The notes beneath the pieces are model-generated. The model did no database searches. It was not told the DNA's origin and saw only the letters and a program-made list of their open reading frames with translations. A program made the translations under genes and the position numbers. 64,000 nucleotides of DNA from Chitinophaga hostae (GTDB lineage: Bacteria; Bacteroidota; Bacteroidia; Chitinophagales; Chitinophagaceae). Position 1 is the first letter of the stretch. Every line of letters begins with the position of its first letter. The stretch lies in NCBI RefSeq assembly GCF_018224885.1, contig NZ_JAGTXB010000021.1, positions 1 to 64,000 of the forward strand. The letters are read 5' to 3'. Shown piece after piece: positions 46,161 to 55,153 of this stretch.

Positions 46161-48803
46161 TTAAAATTTAATAGCATATGTAACACTGGGTAATATGGGC
46201 AATATAGTTGCCTGTATAAGGTATCTTTTATGCGTGTCAGGATCGTCGTTGATCGTATAAACAAATGGATTTTTCCGATTGTATACGTTGAATATGCTGA
46301 CATTCCAGCTTCTGCTCCAGCGTTTCTTTTGCTTGGTATGGGTAATCCCGATATCCAGCCGGTGTACATCTGCGGAACGGTAATTATTCCAGTTCTCATA
46401 CCGGTCAATGGAAGTATGACCAACACTGGGATCCCATGGTGATGGGTTATCAATACCTGCGTAAGAGGATACCGGCAGCGTGATAGGCGTACCGGAATTA
46501 TAATGCCAGGAAGCTGATAACTCCCAGTGTTTCCCGAGCCGCTGCATCAGCACCAGTTCCAGTTCGTGCCGCTGATCGTATTTGTAAGGGTAGATCTTAT
46601 CATTGTTGATGCCGGGAAAACGCCGTGTAGACCAGGACAAGGTATACCCAATCCACCCGGTGGTACTGCCTTTTTTCTTCTGCAGCATTACTTCCGACCC
46701 GTAGCTCCACCCTTTACCAACGGCTACATTTTCGTCCCAGCGCGCCGGCAGCGGGGTTAGAATAGTATTATTCTCCTTATTTTCAATCATATTATGCATC
46801 GACTTGTAATAACCTTCCAGCGTAAATTCATACTTCCCGTTAGCAGAAGTTTTAGCCACACCTGCTGCCACCTGTTTTGAAAACATAGGAGCTACCCGCT
46901 GTGTGGACGGCACCCATATATCGGTAGGCAACGTGGTGCCATTGCTCGACAGCAGGTGAATATACTGGTTCATATGCGTGTAGGAAGCCTTTACCGCCCA
47001 GTTGCGTGGCAATACATAACGTAACCCCAGCCGCGGCTGCAGTGAATAGTAAAAGCGGCCTTCCACCAGGAACGCGGATGCGTGCACACCAATATTGGTA
47101 AACAGGTTTGATCCCAGCTGCCAGTCATCTTCGGCATACATCGACAATTCAGCGCCGGTAATACGCATAGACGATGGCAGTGTATCCAGTGGCTTTACAG
47201 GGCTGCCCTTGTCCTGGAACGAAGAATTACCGGGTTTGAAATAATGCATGGTAGTAATAGCGCCAAACCTGACGGCATGTTGGGGATTGGGGCGGTAATC
47301 GAAATCTATTCTTCCGCCGCTGTTCTCCATCCTGGAACTATACTTTCCATACACGTTAGATAATTCGCCGGTGCCAGGCAACTGGTACCGGTGCTCGTAT
47401 TGTGTAAAAAAAGAATATTGGGAATAGTTCAATGTAATATTGGAAAACAGGCGCGGCCCGTAAATATGATTCCAGCGCAGCGCTGCAATGGTGTTGCCCC
47501 AACCCATCTGGAATTTAGTGCTTTGCAGGTTAAATCCTGCCGGGTTGCCGGCTCCTGTGCTATCGATAGTTGTTTGCTTCACCAGCAGGTTATCTTCTCC
47601 CTTATAAAAACTAAGAAACAGCCGGTCCTTTGGTGAAAAAATATGATTCACTTTTGCATTGATATCATAAAAGAAGGCTTTAAAATCACCGCCGGTTCCC
47701 AGGGTATTATCTGACTTGAGCGCTGCATTCAGTAGCAGGTCAGGATAAGAGCGCCGGGCCGATACAATGAAAGATGTTTTATCTTTTATAATAGGCCCTT
47801 CTATATTGAATTTAGCCGCTATAAGCCCTATCGATACATCTCCGTGATATGCTTTCATATCGCCTTCTTTCATTGCAATATCCACTACAGAAGATAGCCT
47901 CCCGCCAAAACGCGCGGGGAAGGCGCCTTTATACAGGTCGGTGGTTTTTACCACGTTGGCATTCAGCAACGAATACACGCCGAAAAAATGGGAGAAATTA
48001 AATACAGGTGTACCGTCCATCAGCACCAGGTTCTGATCCGGGCTGCCGCCTCTTACATAAAGTCCGCCGGCGCCATCCATCCCCCCGCTTACACCGGGCA
48101 AAGACTGCAGGGTACGCATCACATCCACTTCCCCCAACAGTTGAGGCATGGCCTGTAGCTCAGTGGAAGATAGTGTTATCTTACTCATCTGTGTTTGTTC
48201 CTGCAGTTTGGTTTTCTCCTTCCCGCTGATCACCACTTCCCGGAGGCTGCCCAACGGCTGTAAATTAATATTCAGGAGCTGATCGCCTTTTAAAGATACC
48301 GGTTGTAAATAGGGCCTGTAGCCAATATAGGAAATCACCAGGCTATTGGAATCCCTCACGGTGGTTAAGCTGAAAAAGCCGTATTGATTAGTAGTGGTAC
48401 CCTGTTTTAACCCGGGCGCATATACGGTGGCCCCAATAAGCGTTTCCCCGCTTACCGCATCCTTAATATAGCCGCTGATGGTGTGGGTGTTACGCCGGGC
48501 ATGCGATAACACCAACTGGTCGCCTACACGGGTAAACCTGATATCATCCGGGGCAAACAGATCTTCCAGTAGTTTTTTTAGTCGCTGGTTATGGGCTGTT
48601 AACGTAACTTTCCGGGATAAGCTGACAAGTTCCCTGCTATATGAAAAATGAATACCATATTCCTTTTCCAGTAATGCACATACCGCCTCTATTGGCTGGT
48701 CCTTTACTATTACCGTTACTCTTGTTTGCCAATCCCACCCAAAAACACTCAGGGGGAAACATAATATAAATATTCCCGTCAGCAGTTTTCCGGCTAACGA
48801 CAT
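46161..48803 (-). CDS. TonB-dependent receptor with STN signalling domain
   Basis: An 880-residue outer-membrane receptor. After the signal peptide comes an STN domain (about 29-100; AVCALLEKEYGIHFSYS), a carboxypeptidase-regulatory-like domain (106-183; ISGYIKDAVSGETLIGATVY), a plug (about 205-310; YVRGGSPDQNLVLMDGTPV) and a beta-barrel ending in F. STN contacts the periplasmic part of FecR, so ligand binding outside can release the sigma factor. The genes for FecR and the ECF sigma lie directly upstream. Ligand unknown. Confidence 0.95.
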   Translation of the reverse strand: MSLAGKLLTGIFILCFPLSVFGWDWQTRVTVIVKDQPIEAVCALLEKEYGIHFSYSRELVSLSRKVTLTAHNQRLKKLLEDLFAPDDIRFTRVGDQLVLSHARRNTHTISGYIKDAVSGETLIGATVYAPGLKQGTTTNQYGFFSLTTVRDSNSLVISYIGYRPYLQPVSLKGDQLLNINLQPLGSLREVVISGKEKTKLQEQTQMSKITLSSTELQAMPQLLGEVDVMRTLQSLPGVSGGMDGAGGLYVRGGSPDQNLVLMDGTPVFNFSHFFGVYSLLNANVVKTTDLYKGAFPARFGGRLSSVVDIAMKEGDMKAYHGDVSIGLIAAKFNIEGPIIKDKTSFIVSARRSYPDLLLNAALKSDNTLGTGGDFKAFFYDINAKVNHIFSPKDRLFLSFYKGEDNLLVKQTTIDSTGAGNPAGFNLQSTKFQMGWGNTIAALRWNHIYGPRLFSNITLNYSQYSFFTQYEHRYQLPGTGELSNVYGKYSSRMENSGGRIDFDYRPNPQHAVRFGAITTMHYFKPGNSSFQDKGSPVKPLDTLPSSMRITGAELSMYAEDDWQLGSNLFTNIGVHASAFLVEGRFYYSLQPRLGLRYVLPRNWAVKASYTHMNQYIHLLSSNGTTLPTDIWVPSTQRVAPMFSKQVAAGVAKTSANGKYEFTLEGYYKSMHNMIENKENNTILTPLPARWDENVAVGKGWSYGSEVMLQKKKGSTTGWIGYTLSWSTRRFPGINNDKIYPYKYDQRHELELVLMQRLGKHWELSASWHYNSGTPITLPVSSYAGIDNPSPWDPSVGHTSIDRYENWNNYRSADVHRLDIGITHTKQKKRWSRSWNVSIFNVYNRKNPFVYTINDDPDTHKRYLIQATILPILPSVTYAIKF

Positions 48804-48832
48804 AGATTACGAGATTGAGAGGTGACAGTGGA

Positions 48833-48935
48833 GCTGTTAGCCATTAGCTTTCAGCTTTTAGCAAATTGCAGCGAAGATCATAAAGGGTGGTCTTCGCTGC
48901 AATTTGCTAAAAGCTGAAAGCTAATGGCTAACGGC
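48833..48935. repeat. Long inverted repeat (element D)
   Basis: Arms of about 46 bp (48833-48878 with 48890-48935) differ only at G-T-type positions and enclose a loop of about 11 bases. It lies between fecR and the receptor gene in the same operon direction, and touches the fecR stop codon. The central words GCAGCGAAGATCA recur in the element at 54.9 kb. Confidence 0.93.
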
Positions 48936-49912
48936 TATTTCAATTTATATTGCCGATTGTTTATTTTTTCATACCCCGCATTCAACATCAGCGACAGGGT
49001 TTTAATCACATCATCTGCGGATTCGCCGGTAAAGTCAGCGCGAACGGGCAGTTTAAGCAGATCTGTATCAGCTACTTCCACCTTGATATCGTACACTTCA
49101 GTAATAGTATGCAATACTTCTTCCAGAGGTGTGTCTGTAAAGGACAATGATCTTGTTCCCATATCAGTAACATGGGAGGCTATACGAAATACAGGACGGT
49201 TATTGTCTTTTTGCAACAGCATCCCATCGGTCAGCACCACGCTATCTTTTTTATCATGATCTATCACCATTACCTTACCACTGCTTACATGCACTTTAAG
49301 CATGTCGGAGCCGGGCTGATAATTGATCATAAACCGGGTGCCCAGTACTTTTACATCGGTACGGCCCAGGGTAATCACAAAAGGATTATCGGCGCTGCCG
49401 CTTACATCAAATGAAGCGGTACCGGTAAGACTCACCTTCCTGTTACGGTTATTAAAGCCCCTGGCTACTTCCAGCCTGGCGGCCGCCAATAATTTCACAC
49501 TGCTGCCATCCTGCAGAGTTGCCTTTACAGGGCCTGCATATATTTGCTGTGGCTGATTACCAACCAGGAACCACCATCCGGCTCCAAATGCCACCAACAG
49601 TACGGCGGCAATTTTCAGCCAGAGGAAACGGTTTTTGGGTCTGATAGCTATCAATACCGGTTTCTCTTCTATTTTCCCGCTGAGCTGCGACCAGGCAAAA
49701 TCGGTATCTGCGGCTACGGCTTGCTCACTGGCTGCGGCGGTATCCAGTACTTTGGCCAGTGAACTGAGCAGGGCGGTGTTACCGGGGTCGATATCTTTCC
49801 AATCCTCTACCCATGCACGCTCCTCTGCATCTGCTTCATTCAGCAGATACTTGCAGAGCAAGGTGTACAGTGCCTCATCGGGCATTGCCTCGTTGGGTAA
49901 AGATGGTGTCAT
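48935..49912 (-). CDS. FecR-type anti-sigma factor
   Basis: A 325-residue inner-membrane protein. The N-terminal 95 residues are cytoplasmic and bind sigma. A membrane helix follows at about 97-116 (FLWLKIAAVLLVAFGAGWWF), then the periplasmic FecR domain (VKATLQDGSSVKLLAAARLEV, VTLGRTDVKVLGTRFMINY) and the C-terminal DUF4974-like region (FTDTPLEEVLHTITEVYDIKV). It relays receptor signals to the ECF sigma coded 94 bases upstream. Confidence 0.95.
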   Translation of the reverse strand: MTPSLPNEAMPDEALYTLLCKYLLNEADAEERAWVEDWKDIDPGNTALLSSLAKVLDTAAASEQAVAADTDFAWSQLSGKIEEKPVLIAIRPKNRFLWLKIAAVLLVAFGAGWWFLVGNQPQQIYAGPVKATLQDGSSVKLLAAARLEVARGFNNRNRKVSLTGTASFDVSGSADNPFVITLGRTDVKVLGTRFMINYQPGSDMLKVHVSSGKVMVIDHDKKDSVVLTDGMLLQKDNNRPVFRIASHVTDMGTRSLSFTDTPLEEVLHTITEVYDIKVEVADTDLLKLPVRADFTGESADDVIKTLSLMLNAGYEKINNRQYKLK

Positions 49913-50006
49913 TAGTTGTTGTAAGTTTTACAGTCGCCCTCCGGGCATTTTATATCAATAAGACGCATGGAAAACACGGATGCCCCCATACGCCCTGAAA
50001 CTTTTT

Positions 50007-50525
50007 TCAAAACAAAAATCCCGTCAGCAGCGGCAGGTATTCCTTCAACTCCTGGTGCAGGATCTTTAACGCCTTTCCCATTTGATTTTCAACCGTTTTC
50101 ACGGAAATATTCATGGCGCTGGCTATCTCTGCATATTTCATGTTCTGCTGGCGGCTGAGCACAAATACCTCCCGGCAGCGTTCCGGTAGGCGATCCAGGG
50201 CCTGCCGGTATAGCCGTTCCAGTTCCTTTACCTCTTCCCCCGCGCCTGTTGTTGTTTCCTTTACCTTCCCATAACCAGTCTCCTTTTCCGAACGCACAAC
50301 ATCCTTCCGCCATTGACTAATGGCCGTATTACGGATAGCGGAAAACAAATATGCTTTTACAGGGCCCGCAATAGTGATCGTTTCCCGTTTCTCCCACAAA
50401 CGCAGGAATACCTGTTGCACAATCTCCTCCGCTACATGGGGATCTCCCGTGTAGTGGGTAGCAAAGGCCAGGCAGTGAGCATGGTTTTCCCTGAATAATG
50501 CTTCAAATGTTTGAAGTTCCAGCAT
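50007..50525 (-). CDS. FecI-type ECF sigma factor
   Basis: A 172-residue ECF sigma from the ATG at 50525 (MLELQTFEALF). Region 2: HVAEEIVQQVFLRLWEKRET; region 4: LPERCREVFVLSRQQNMKYAEIASAMNIS with an HTH. It belongs to the Bacteroidetes FecI-like group that pairs with FecR and STN receptors. The frame opens earlier at TTG, which is less likely. It should drive the downstream receptor and lipoprotein genes. Confidence 0.94.
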   Translation of the reverse strand: MLELQTFEALFRENHAHCLAFATHYTGDPHVAEEIVQQVFLRLWEKRETITIAGPVKAYLFSAIRNTAISQWRKDVVRSEKETGYGKVKETTTGAGEEVKELERLYRQALDRLPERCREVFVLSRQQNMKYAEIASAMNISVKTVENQMGKALKILHQELKEYLPLLTGFLF

Positions 50526-50700
50526 GATGAGCAGCAAATATAGGCAGGTTTTATTTGATTTCTAAGATTCACACCCGATGTAAAAATCTTTGCGTACAAA
50601 TACTCAAAAATGCCCGCTGCAGCCATTTTATAAAAATTTAATAGGGGGTAAACCGTACTTCCTGCGTCTGGAGAAACACAAAAATCACATAAAAGCTAGT

Positions 50701-50708
50701 TATCTTTG
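50701..50708 (+). promoter_or_regulatory. Bacteroidetes -7 box for pyrD
   Basis: TATCTTTG matches TAnnTTTG, eight bases before the pyrD ATG at 50717. No TTTG is visible at the -33 position. Confidence 0.45.
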
Positions 50709-50716
50709 TCCCCGCA

Positions 50717-51742
50717 ATGTACAACCTGATCAAAAAATTCCTTTTCCGCTATCCGCCGGAAAATATTCACCACAGCGTAATGCGTGGTATGAAGACAATA
50801 TATTCCCTGCCACTGGGCAAATCCGTTCTGAATGCCTTCTGCGGCGTAAAAACCAGGGGACTGGAACGCGAACTTTTCGGACTGAAATTTTCCAACCCGG
50901 TAGGACTGGCAGCCGGCTTTGACAAAGACGCCAAATACATCGACGAACTGGCCTGCCTGGGTTTCGGCTTTGTAGAAATAGGCACGGTAACCCCGCTGCC
51001 CCAGCCAGGAAACGAGCAACCACGTTTGTTCCGTTTACCGGAAGACAAGGCCCTCATTAACCGCATGGGCTTTAACAACGAAGGAGCGCCAGCCGCTGCC
51101 AGGCGGTTACAACGCAAAAAATCCAATATTATCGTAGGAGGCAACATCGGGAAAAACAAAATCACCCCGAATGAAGAGGCGGTAAGCGATTATGAGAAAT
51201 GTTTTCATGCGCTGTATGATGTAGTAGACTATTTCGTGGTAAATGTAAGCTCTCCCAATACGCCTAACCTGCGCGCCTTACAGGAAAAAGAGCCTTTAAA
51301 ACAACTGCTGCACCACCTGCAGGTATTAAATACACAGAAACCCAGGCTTAAACCCATCCTGCTTAAAATAGCGCCTGACCTGACCACCGAGCAACTGGAT
51401 GATATCATTGAAATTATAAAAGAAACCCAACTGGCCGGTATCGTGGCTACCAATACCACTATCAGCCGGGCAGGATTAAAAACGCCTGCGGCAGAAGTAA
51501 ATGATATCGGCGCGGGCGGTCTTAGCGGGCTCCCGGTAAAACGAAAAGCCACAGAAGTGATCCGTTACATTCATACCAACAGCCAGGGCACCATCCCCAT
51601 CATAGCGGTAGGCGGTATTTTCACTGCGGAAGACGCACAGGAAAAACTGGATGCCGGCGCTTCCCTGGTACAGGTGTATACGGGCTTCATTTATGAAGGG
51701 CCGGCCATTGTAAAAAAGATCTGTGCCGGACTGCGTCAGTAA
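50717..51742 (+). CDS. pyrD: Dihydroorotate dehydrogenase (quinone), class 2
   Basis: A 341-residue FMN enzyme of pyrimidine synthesis that oxidises dihydroorotate to orotate with quinone. The N-terminal helical extension (MYNLIKKFLFRYPPENIHHS) is the membrane-docking part of class 2 enzymes. NPVGLAAGFDKDAKYI and the active-site VVNVSSPNTPNLR (with catalytic Ser) are diagnostic. The terC gene follows 30 bases later. Confidence 0.97.
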   Translation: MYNLIKKFLFRYPPENIHHSVMRGMKTIYSLPLGKSVLNAFCGVKTRGLERELFGLKFSNPVGLAAGFDKDAKYIDELACLGFGFVEIGTVTPLPQPGNEQPRLFRLPEDKALINRMGFNNEGAPAAARRLQRKKSNIIVGGNIGKNKITPNEEAVSDYEKCFHALYDVVDYFVVNVSSPNTPNLRALQEKEPLKQLLHHLQVLNTQKPRLKPILLKIAPDLTTEQLDDIIEIIKETQLAGIVATNTTISRAGLKTPAAEVNDIGAGGLSGLPVKRKATEVIRYIHTNSQGTIPIIAVGGIFTAEDAQEKLDAGASLVQVYTGFIYEGPAIVKKICAGLRQ

Positions 51743-51772
51743 CATCGCATCATCTCTATCTATTCAACCTAT

Positions 51773-52537
51773 ATGGAACAGCTTCTCACAGCAGAATCGC
51801 TCATCAGTTTACTGACATTGGTGCTCATGGAAATCGTACTGGGCATAGACAATGTCATCTTTGTTTCTATTGTATTGAACAGGCTAACCCCTGAAAAAAG
51901 ACCCGCAGCCCGCCGTGTATGGATGTTTGCCGGTATGGCCATCCGTATCGTGCTGCTGCTTTGCATCGGCTACATCGTAAAAGCAGTACATCCCCTGTTC
52001 AGCATCGGCGGTCATGGCTTCAGTCTGCGCGACCTTATCATGCTGGGCGGCGGTATCTTCCTGCTGATTAAAACCACGCTCGAAATCCACCACAAGCTGG
52101 AAGGAGACGAAGATACAGCGGACCTCAGCAAGCCGGGTAAGCCTGCCGCCTCCTTTATGAATATCGTTGGACAAATTATCCTGATCGATACCGTCTTCTC
52201 TTTCGATAGTATCATTACCGCCGTAGGACTGGCAAAACAAGTGCCCATCATGATTGTTGCCGTTATCATAGCCATGATCGTTATGTTCCTTTTTGCCCCC
52301 CGGATCAGCGACTTTATCCATAAACATCCCACGCTTAAAATGCTGGCCCTTTCCTTCCTGGTGATGGTAGGCGCTATCCTCATCATTGAAGGATGGGATG
52401 CAGAGCAGGCACACAACATGCACCTGAAAAACTATGTATACTTTGCTATGGCGTTTTCCTTTGGAGTAGAAATGCTGAATATGCGGGTTAGGAAACCGGC
52501 TAAAGGAAAACCGGTAGAACTGAAGGAACCGCACTAG
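51773..52537 (+). CDS. TerC-family integral membrane protein
   Basis: A 254-residue protein with about seven helices. EIVLGIDNVIFVSIVLNRL near the N-terminus and IDTVFSFDSIITAVGLA are the two TerC signature repeats with membrane-embedded Asp residues. TerC relatives export Mn(II) or support metal loading of secreted proteins; some are linked to tellurite resistance. No ter operon is present. The stop TAG lies inside the long palindrome that follows. Confidence 0.93.
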   Translation: MEQLLTAESLISLLTLVLMEIVLGIDNVIFVSIVLNRLTPEKRPAARRVWMFAGMAIRIVLLLCIGYIVKAVHPLFSIGGHGFSLRDLIMLGGGIFLLIKTTLEIHHKLEGDEDTADLSKPGKPAASFMNIVGQIILIDTVFSFDSIITAVGLAKQVPIMIVAVIIAMIVMFLFAPRISDFIHKHPTLKMLALSFLVMVGAILIIEGWDAEQAHNMHLKNYVYFAMAFSFGVEMLNMRVRKPAKGKPVELKEPH

Positions 52538-52773
52538 TTTTTAGCAATGCAGCGGATTTTTTCTTGCCCAGGATTAGCCGTGATTTTGATGATTCCAAGG
52601 ATTTTTTCTTGTGATTATAATTTGATTTTAAAAGATTTGGGAAGATCTAAGCGAATTTATCCGCTTAGATCTTCCCAAATCTTTTAAAATCAAAAAAGAA
52701 AAAATCCTTGGAATCATCAAAATCACGGCTAATCCTGGGCAAGAAAAAATCCGCTGCATCGCTAAAAGCTAGT
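52533..52773. repeat. Very long compound inverted repeat (element C)
   Basis: Outer arms 52533-52610 and 52696-52773 are 78 bp with two mismatches. An inner stem (52624-52653 with 52662-52691) adds 30 bp, perfect, around an 8-base loop. Over 100 bp can pair. The outer arms contain the stop codons of both convergent genes, terC and rsmE. The sequence is closely related to the element at 32585-32779. Confidence 0.97.
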
Positions 52774-53469
52774 CGCAATTATCGCTACCGCCACCATACC
52801 GGCTGTTTCTGTACGCAGCCGGGTATTTCCCAGTGACACTGGTACAAAACCCTCCTCCAGCGCCCCTTTTATTTCATCGGGAGTAAAATCCCCTTCTGGT
52901 CCTATCAGTATCAGTGTATCTTTTCCGGGTTGCAGCACGTCACGCAACGCCTGTTTTTGTTCGGGTAAACAGTGTGCGATCAGCCGTTGCGGATCATGAT
53001 GATGCTTAATTACTTTATCAAAGGCCTGCGGCTCCTGCAGGTCGGGCAAATAAAATTGCTGCGACTGCAGCATAGCCGACACCAGGATGTTCTGCAAGCG
53101 TTCTGCTTTTATCTTTTCTTTCTCGGTACGCTGGGTCACAAGCGGGATAATGGTTTGAATGCCTATTTCTGTAGCCTTTTCAAGAAACCATTCAATACGG
53201 GCAGCATTTTTGGTAAAAGAGATGGCTACACGAAGCGCCCGTGCAGGCGGTGGCACCGTTTCTCTGTCCAGTATGCGTACCACGCATTTTTTACGGTTAT
53301 CGTCCGTGATGTCAGCAGTAAACTTATGTCCACGGCCATCTGCCAGTAGTACTTTATCTCCCTTTTCATGACGGAGTACCTGTATACAGTACTTAGAGGT
53401 ATCCTCATTCATGGTATAGGCAGTGGCTTCGGGCAATATATCGGGCGCATAAAAAACTGGCAAATCCAT
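52762..53469 (-). CDS. rsmE: 16S rRNA (uracil1498-N3)-methyltransferase
   Basis: A 235-residue SPOUT methyltransferase that modifies U1498 of 16S rRNA with SAM. An N-terminal PUA-like part (KYCIQVLRHEKGDKVLLADG) precedes the trefoil-knot SAM site (LIGPEGDFTPDEI and LGNTRLRTETAG). Start at 53469 (MDLPVFYAPD) fits the family; an upstream in-frame Met adds a His-rich non-family stretch. The last residues S-F-stop (AGC TTT TAG) lie in the palindrome. Confidence 0.95.
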   Translation of the reverse strand: MDLPVFYAPDILPEATAYTMNEDTSKYCIQVLRHEKGDKVLLADGRGHKFTADITDDNRKKCVVRILDRETVPPPARALRVAISFTKNAARIEWFLEKATEIGIQTIIPLVTQRTEKEKIKAERLQNILVSAMLQSQQFYLPDLQEPQAFDKVIKHHHDPQRLIAHCLPEQKQALRDVLQPGKDTLILIGPEGDFTPDEIKGALEEGFVPVSLGNTRLRTETAGMVAVAIIATSF

Positions 53470-53548
53470 ACTCTGATGATTATAATGATGATGATTCCTG
53501 ATGCACGAAGATAAGCAGCGCATTCATCAGGTGAATAACGGGAGGTGC

Positions 53549-54898
53549 CTACTGACCCGATAATTTTTTTGTTTTGATGTGAAACCGTATAAACAGCAAC
53601 ACGGAGGCCACCAGTAATCCCAGCAACAGTGCCCACCACACGCCTTCAACGCCGTAGCCGAGTTTGATACCCAACAGGTAGCCCAAAGGTATACCAAGTA
53701 CCCAGTAGGCCAGCAGTGTAATAACGGTAGGCACACGCACATCGCCCAGGCCACGCAGGATACCCAATCCAACCACCTGCATACCATCAAATAACTGGAA
53801 GAAAGCCGCGATGATCAGCAATCCTGAGGCAATGTGAATCACCTGCGGATCCTGGATATAAAAAGAAGGGAGCAGGCGGTTGCCTAAGGTGAATAACAAT
53901 GCAGCCCCGCCCATCAGCAACAATACCATGTGGTAACTGGCGATGGCCGATAAACGTAGCGCGCCAAAGTCCTTTTTACCAAAATTATTACCGCTTTTAA
54001 TACCGGCGGCAGCGGAAATACCACTGGCCATCATATAGGTCATGGCTGCCAGGCTCAATGCAATCTGGTGGGCAGCCAGCTCCGCGGCCCCCATCCAGCC
54101 TACCATTACAGCCGCCCCGCTGAATGCGCTCACTTCAAAAAGATATTGCATCGCAACCGGGGTACCAATCCCCAGTATTTTTTTGATGGCAGCAGCTTGC
54201 AGATTTTTAAATCCGAACGACTGCAGAAAAGGTTTAAAACGTGGCGCCCTCAACACATACAGGGTCATGGTGATACCCATAATTAACCTGTCAGTAAATG
54301 TGGCAATTCCCACACCTATTACTCCCAGCCGGGGCATCCCAAACAAGCCATACACCAGTGTAATCCCGATAATAATATTGATCACGTTTCCGATGATACT
54401 GATGTTCATTGCCTGACGCGTAAAGCCGAGTCCTTCAGCAAACTGTTTAAAGGAAAGGAACAACATCAGCGGTATAAAGGAAAATCCGAGATAGCGCAGG
54501 AAAGGTCTTGCCTGTTCGGCGACATCGGCCTCCTGGTGGAGAAAAGATAAATGGTTGGCGCCGATATAAATAACGGCCGACAATAAGATCCCCACCACCA
54601 TATTGATGATCAGGCTATGGCTCAGCAAAAAACCGATAGCGCTTTTATTGCCACGCCCGTTCTCCTGGGCAATCAGCGGCGTAAGGCCATAAGACATGCC
54701 TATACCCGCCACCATAAAAACGGAAAACAAACCATTCCCCAACGACACCGCTGCCAGCGGCACCTTACCGGTATGCCCGATGATAATACTGTCTGATAAC
54801 GCCACCAAAGTATGGCCTAGCTGTGAGATGACTACGGGGTAGGCTAAACTGAAATTATCTTTATAATGGGCTTTATATTTTCTGTACAGGTAGTTCAT
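53549..54898 (-). CDS. MATE-family efflux transporter
   Basis: A 449-residue inner-membrane antiporter with 12 helices in two halves. YPVVISQLGHTLVALSDSIIIGHTG at the start and GTPVAMQYLFEVSAFSGAAVMVGWMG in the second half are matching MATE signatures. It exports cationic drugs or metabolites with Na+ or H+. It is separated from dnaB by a long repeat region. Confidence 0.94.
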   Translation of the reverse strand: MNYLYRKYKAHYKDNFSLAYPVVISQLGHTLVALSDSIIIGHTGKVPLAAVSLGNGLFSVFMVAGIGMSYGLTPLIAQENGRGNKSAIGFLLSHSLIINMVVGILLSAVIYIGANHLSFLHQEADVAEQARPFLRYLGFSFIPLMLFLSFKQFAEGLGFTRQAMNISIIGNVINIIIGITLVYGLFGMPRLGVIGVGIATFTDRLIMGITMTLYVLRAPRFKPFLQSFGFKNLQAAAIKKILGIGTPVAMQYLFEVSAFSGAAVMVGWMGAAELAAHQIALSLAAMTYMMASGISAAAGIKSGNNFGKKDFGALRLSAIASYHMVLLLMGGAALLFTLGNRLLPSFYIQDPQVIHIASGLLIIAAFFQLFDGMQVVGLGILRGLGDVRVPTVITLLAYWVLGIPLGYLLGIKLGYGVEGVWWALLLGLLVASVLLFIRFHIKTKKLSGQ

Positions 54899-54900
54899 GT

Positions 54901-55153
54901 CAGCTGTTAGCTGTTAGCTTTTAGCTGTTAGCCGTTAGACGAATGCAGCGAAGATCATGTGATGACCTTCGCTGCATGAGTATTATAGCTAAAGCTAATG
55001 CGTTATTGTTATTACTAAAAACTTGATTTCCGTTGCAACCTTATATGCGTAACCGCTCCTCCTGTTTGGCAGAGGTCCCTGCGAACAAAAACTGATATCT
55101 TCCAAACTCAATCTCCGCTGCATTACTAACAGCTAAAAGCTAATGCCTAACTG
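54901..55153. repeat. Compound inverted repeat between MATE and dnaB (element E)
   Basis: An inner hairpin pairs 54943-54958 with 54962-54977 (one mismatch) and repeats the GCAGCGAAGATCA word of the 48.9-kb element. Further out, GTTAGCTTTTAGCTGTTA-type words at 54905-54930 pair with TAACAGCTAAAAGCTAATG-type words at 55126-55153. The outer right arm touches the dnaB stop codon. The 100 bases in between are not repetitive. Confidence 0.85.
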
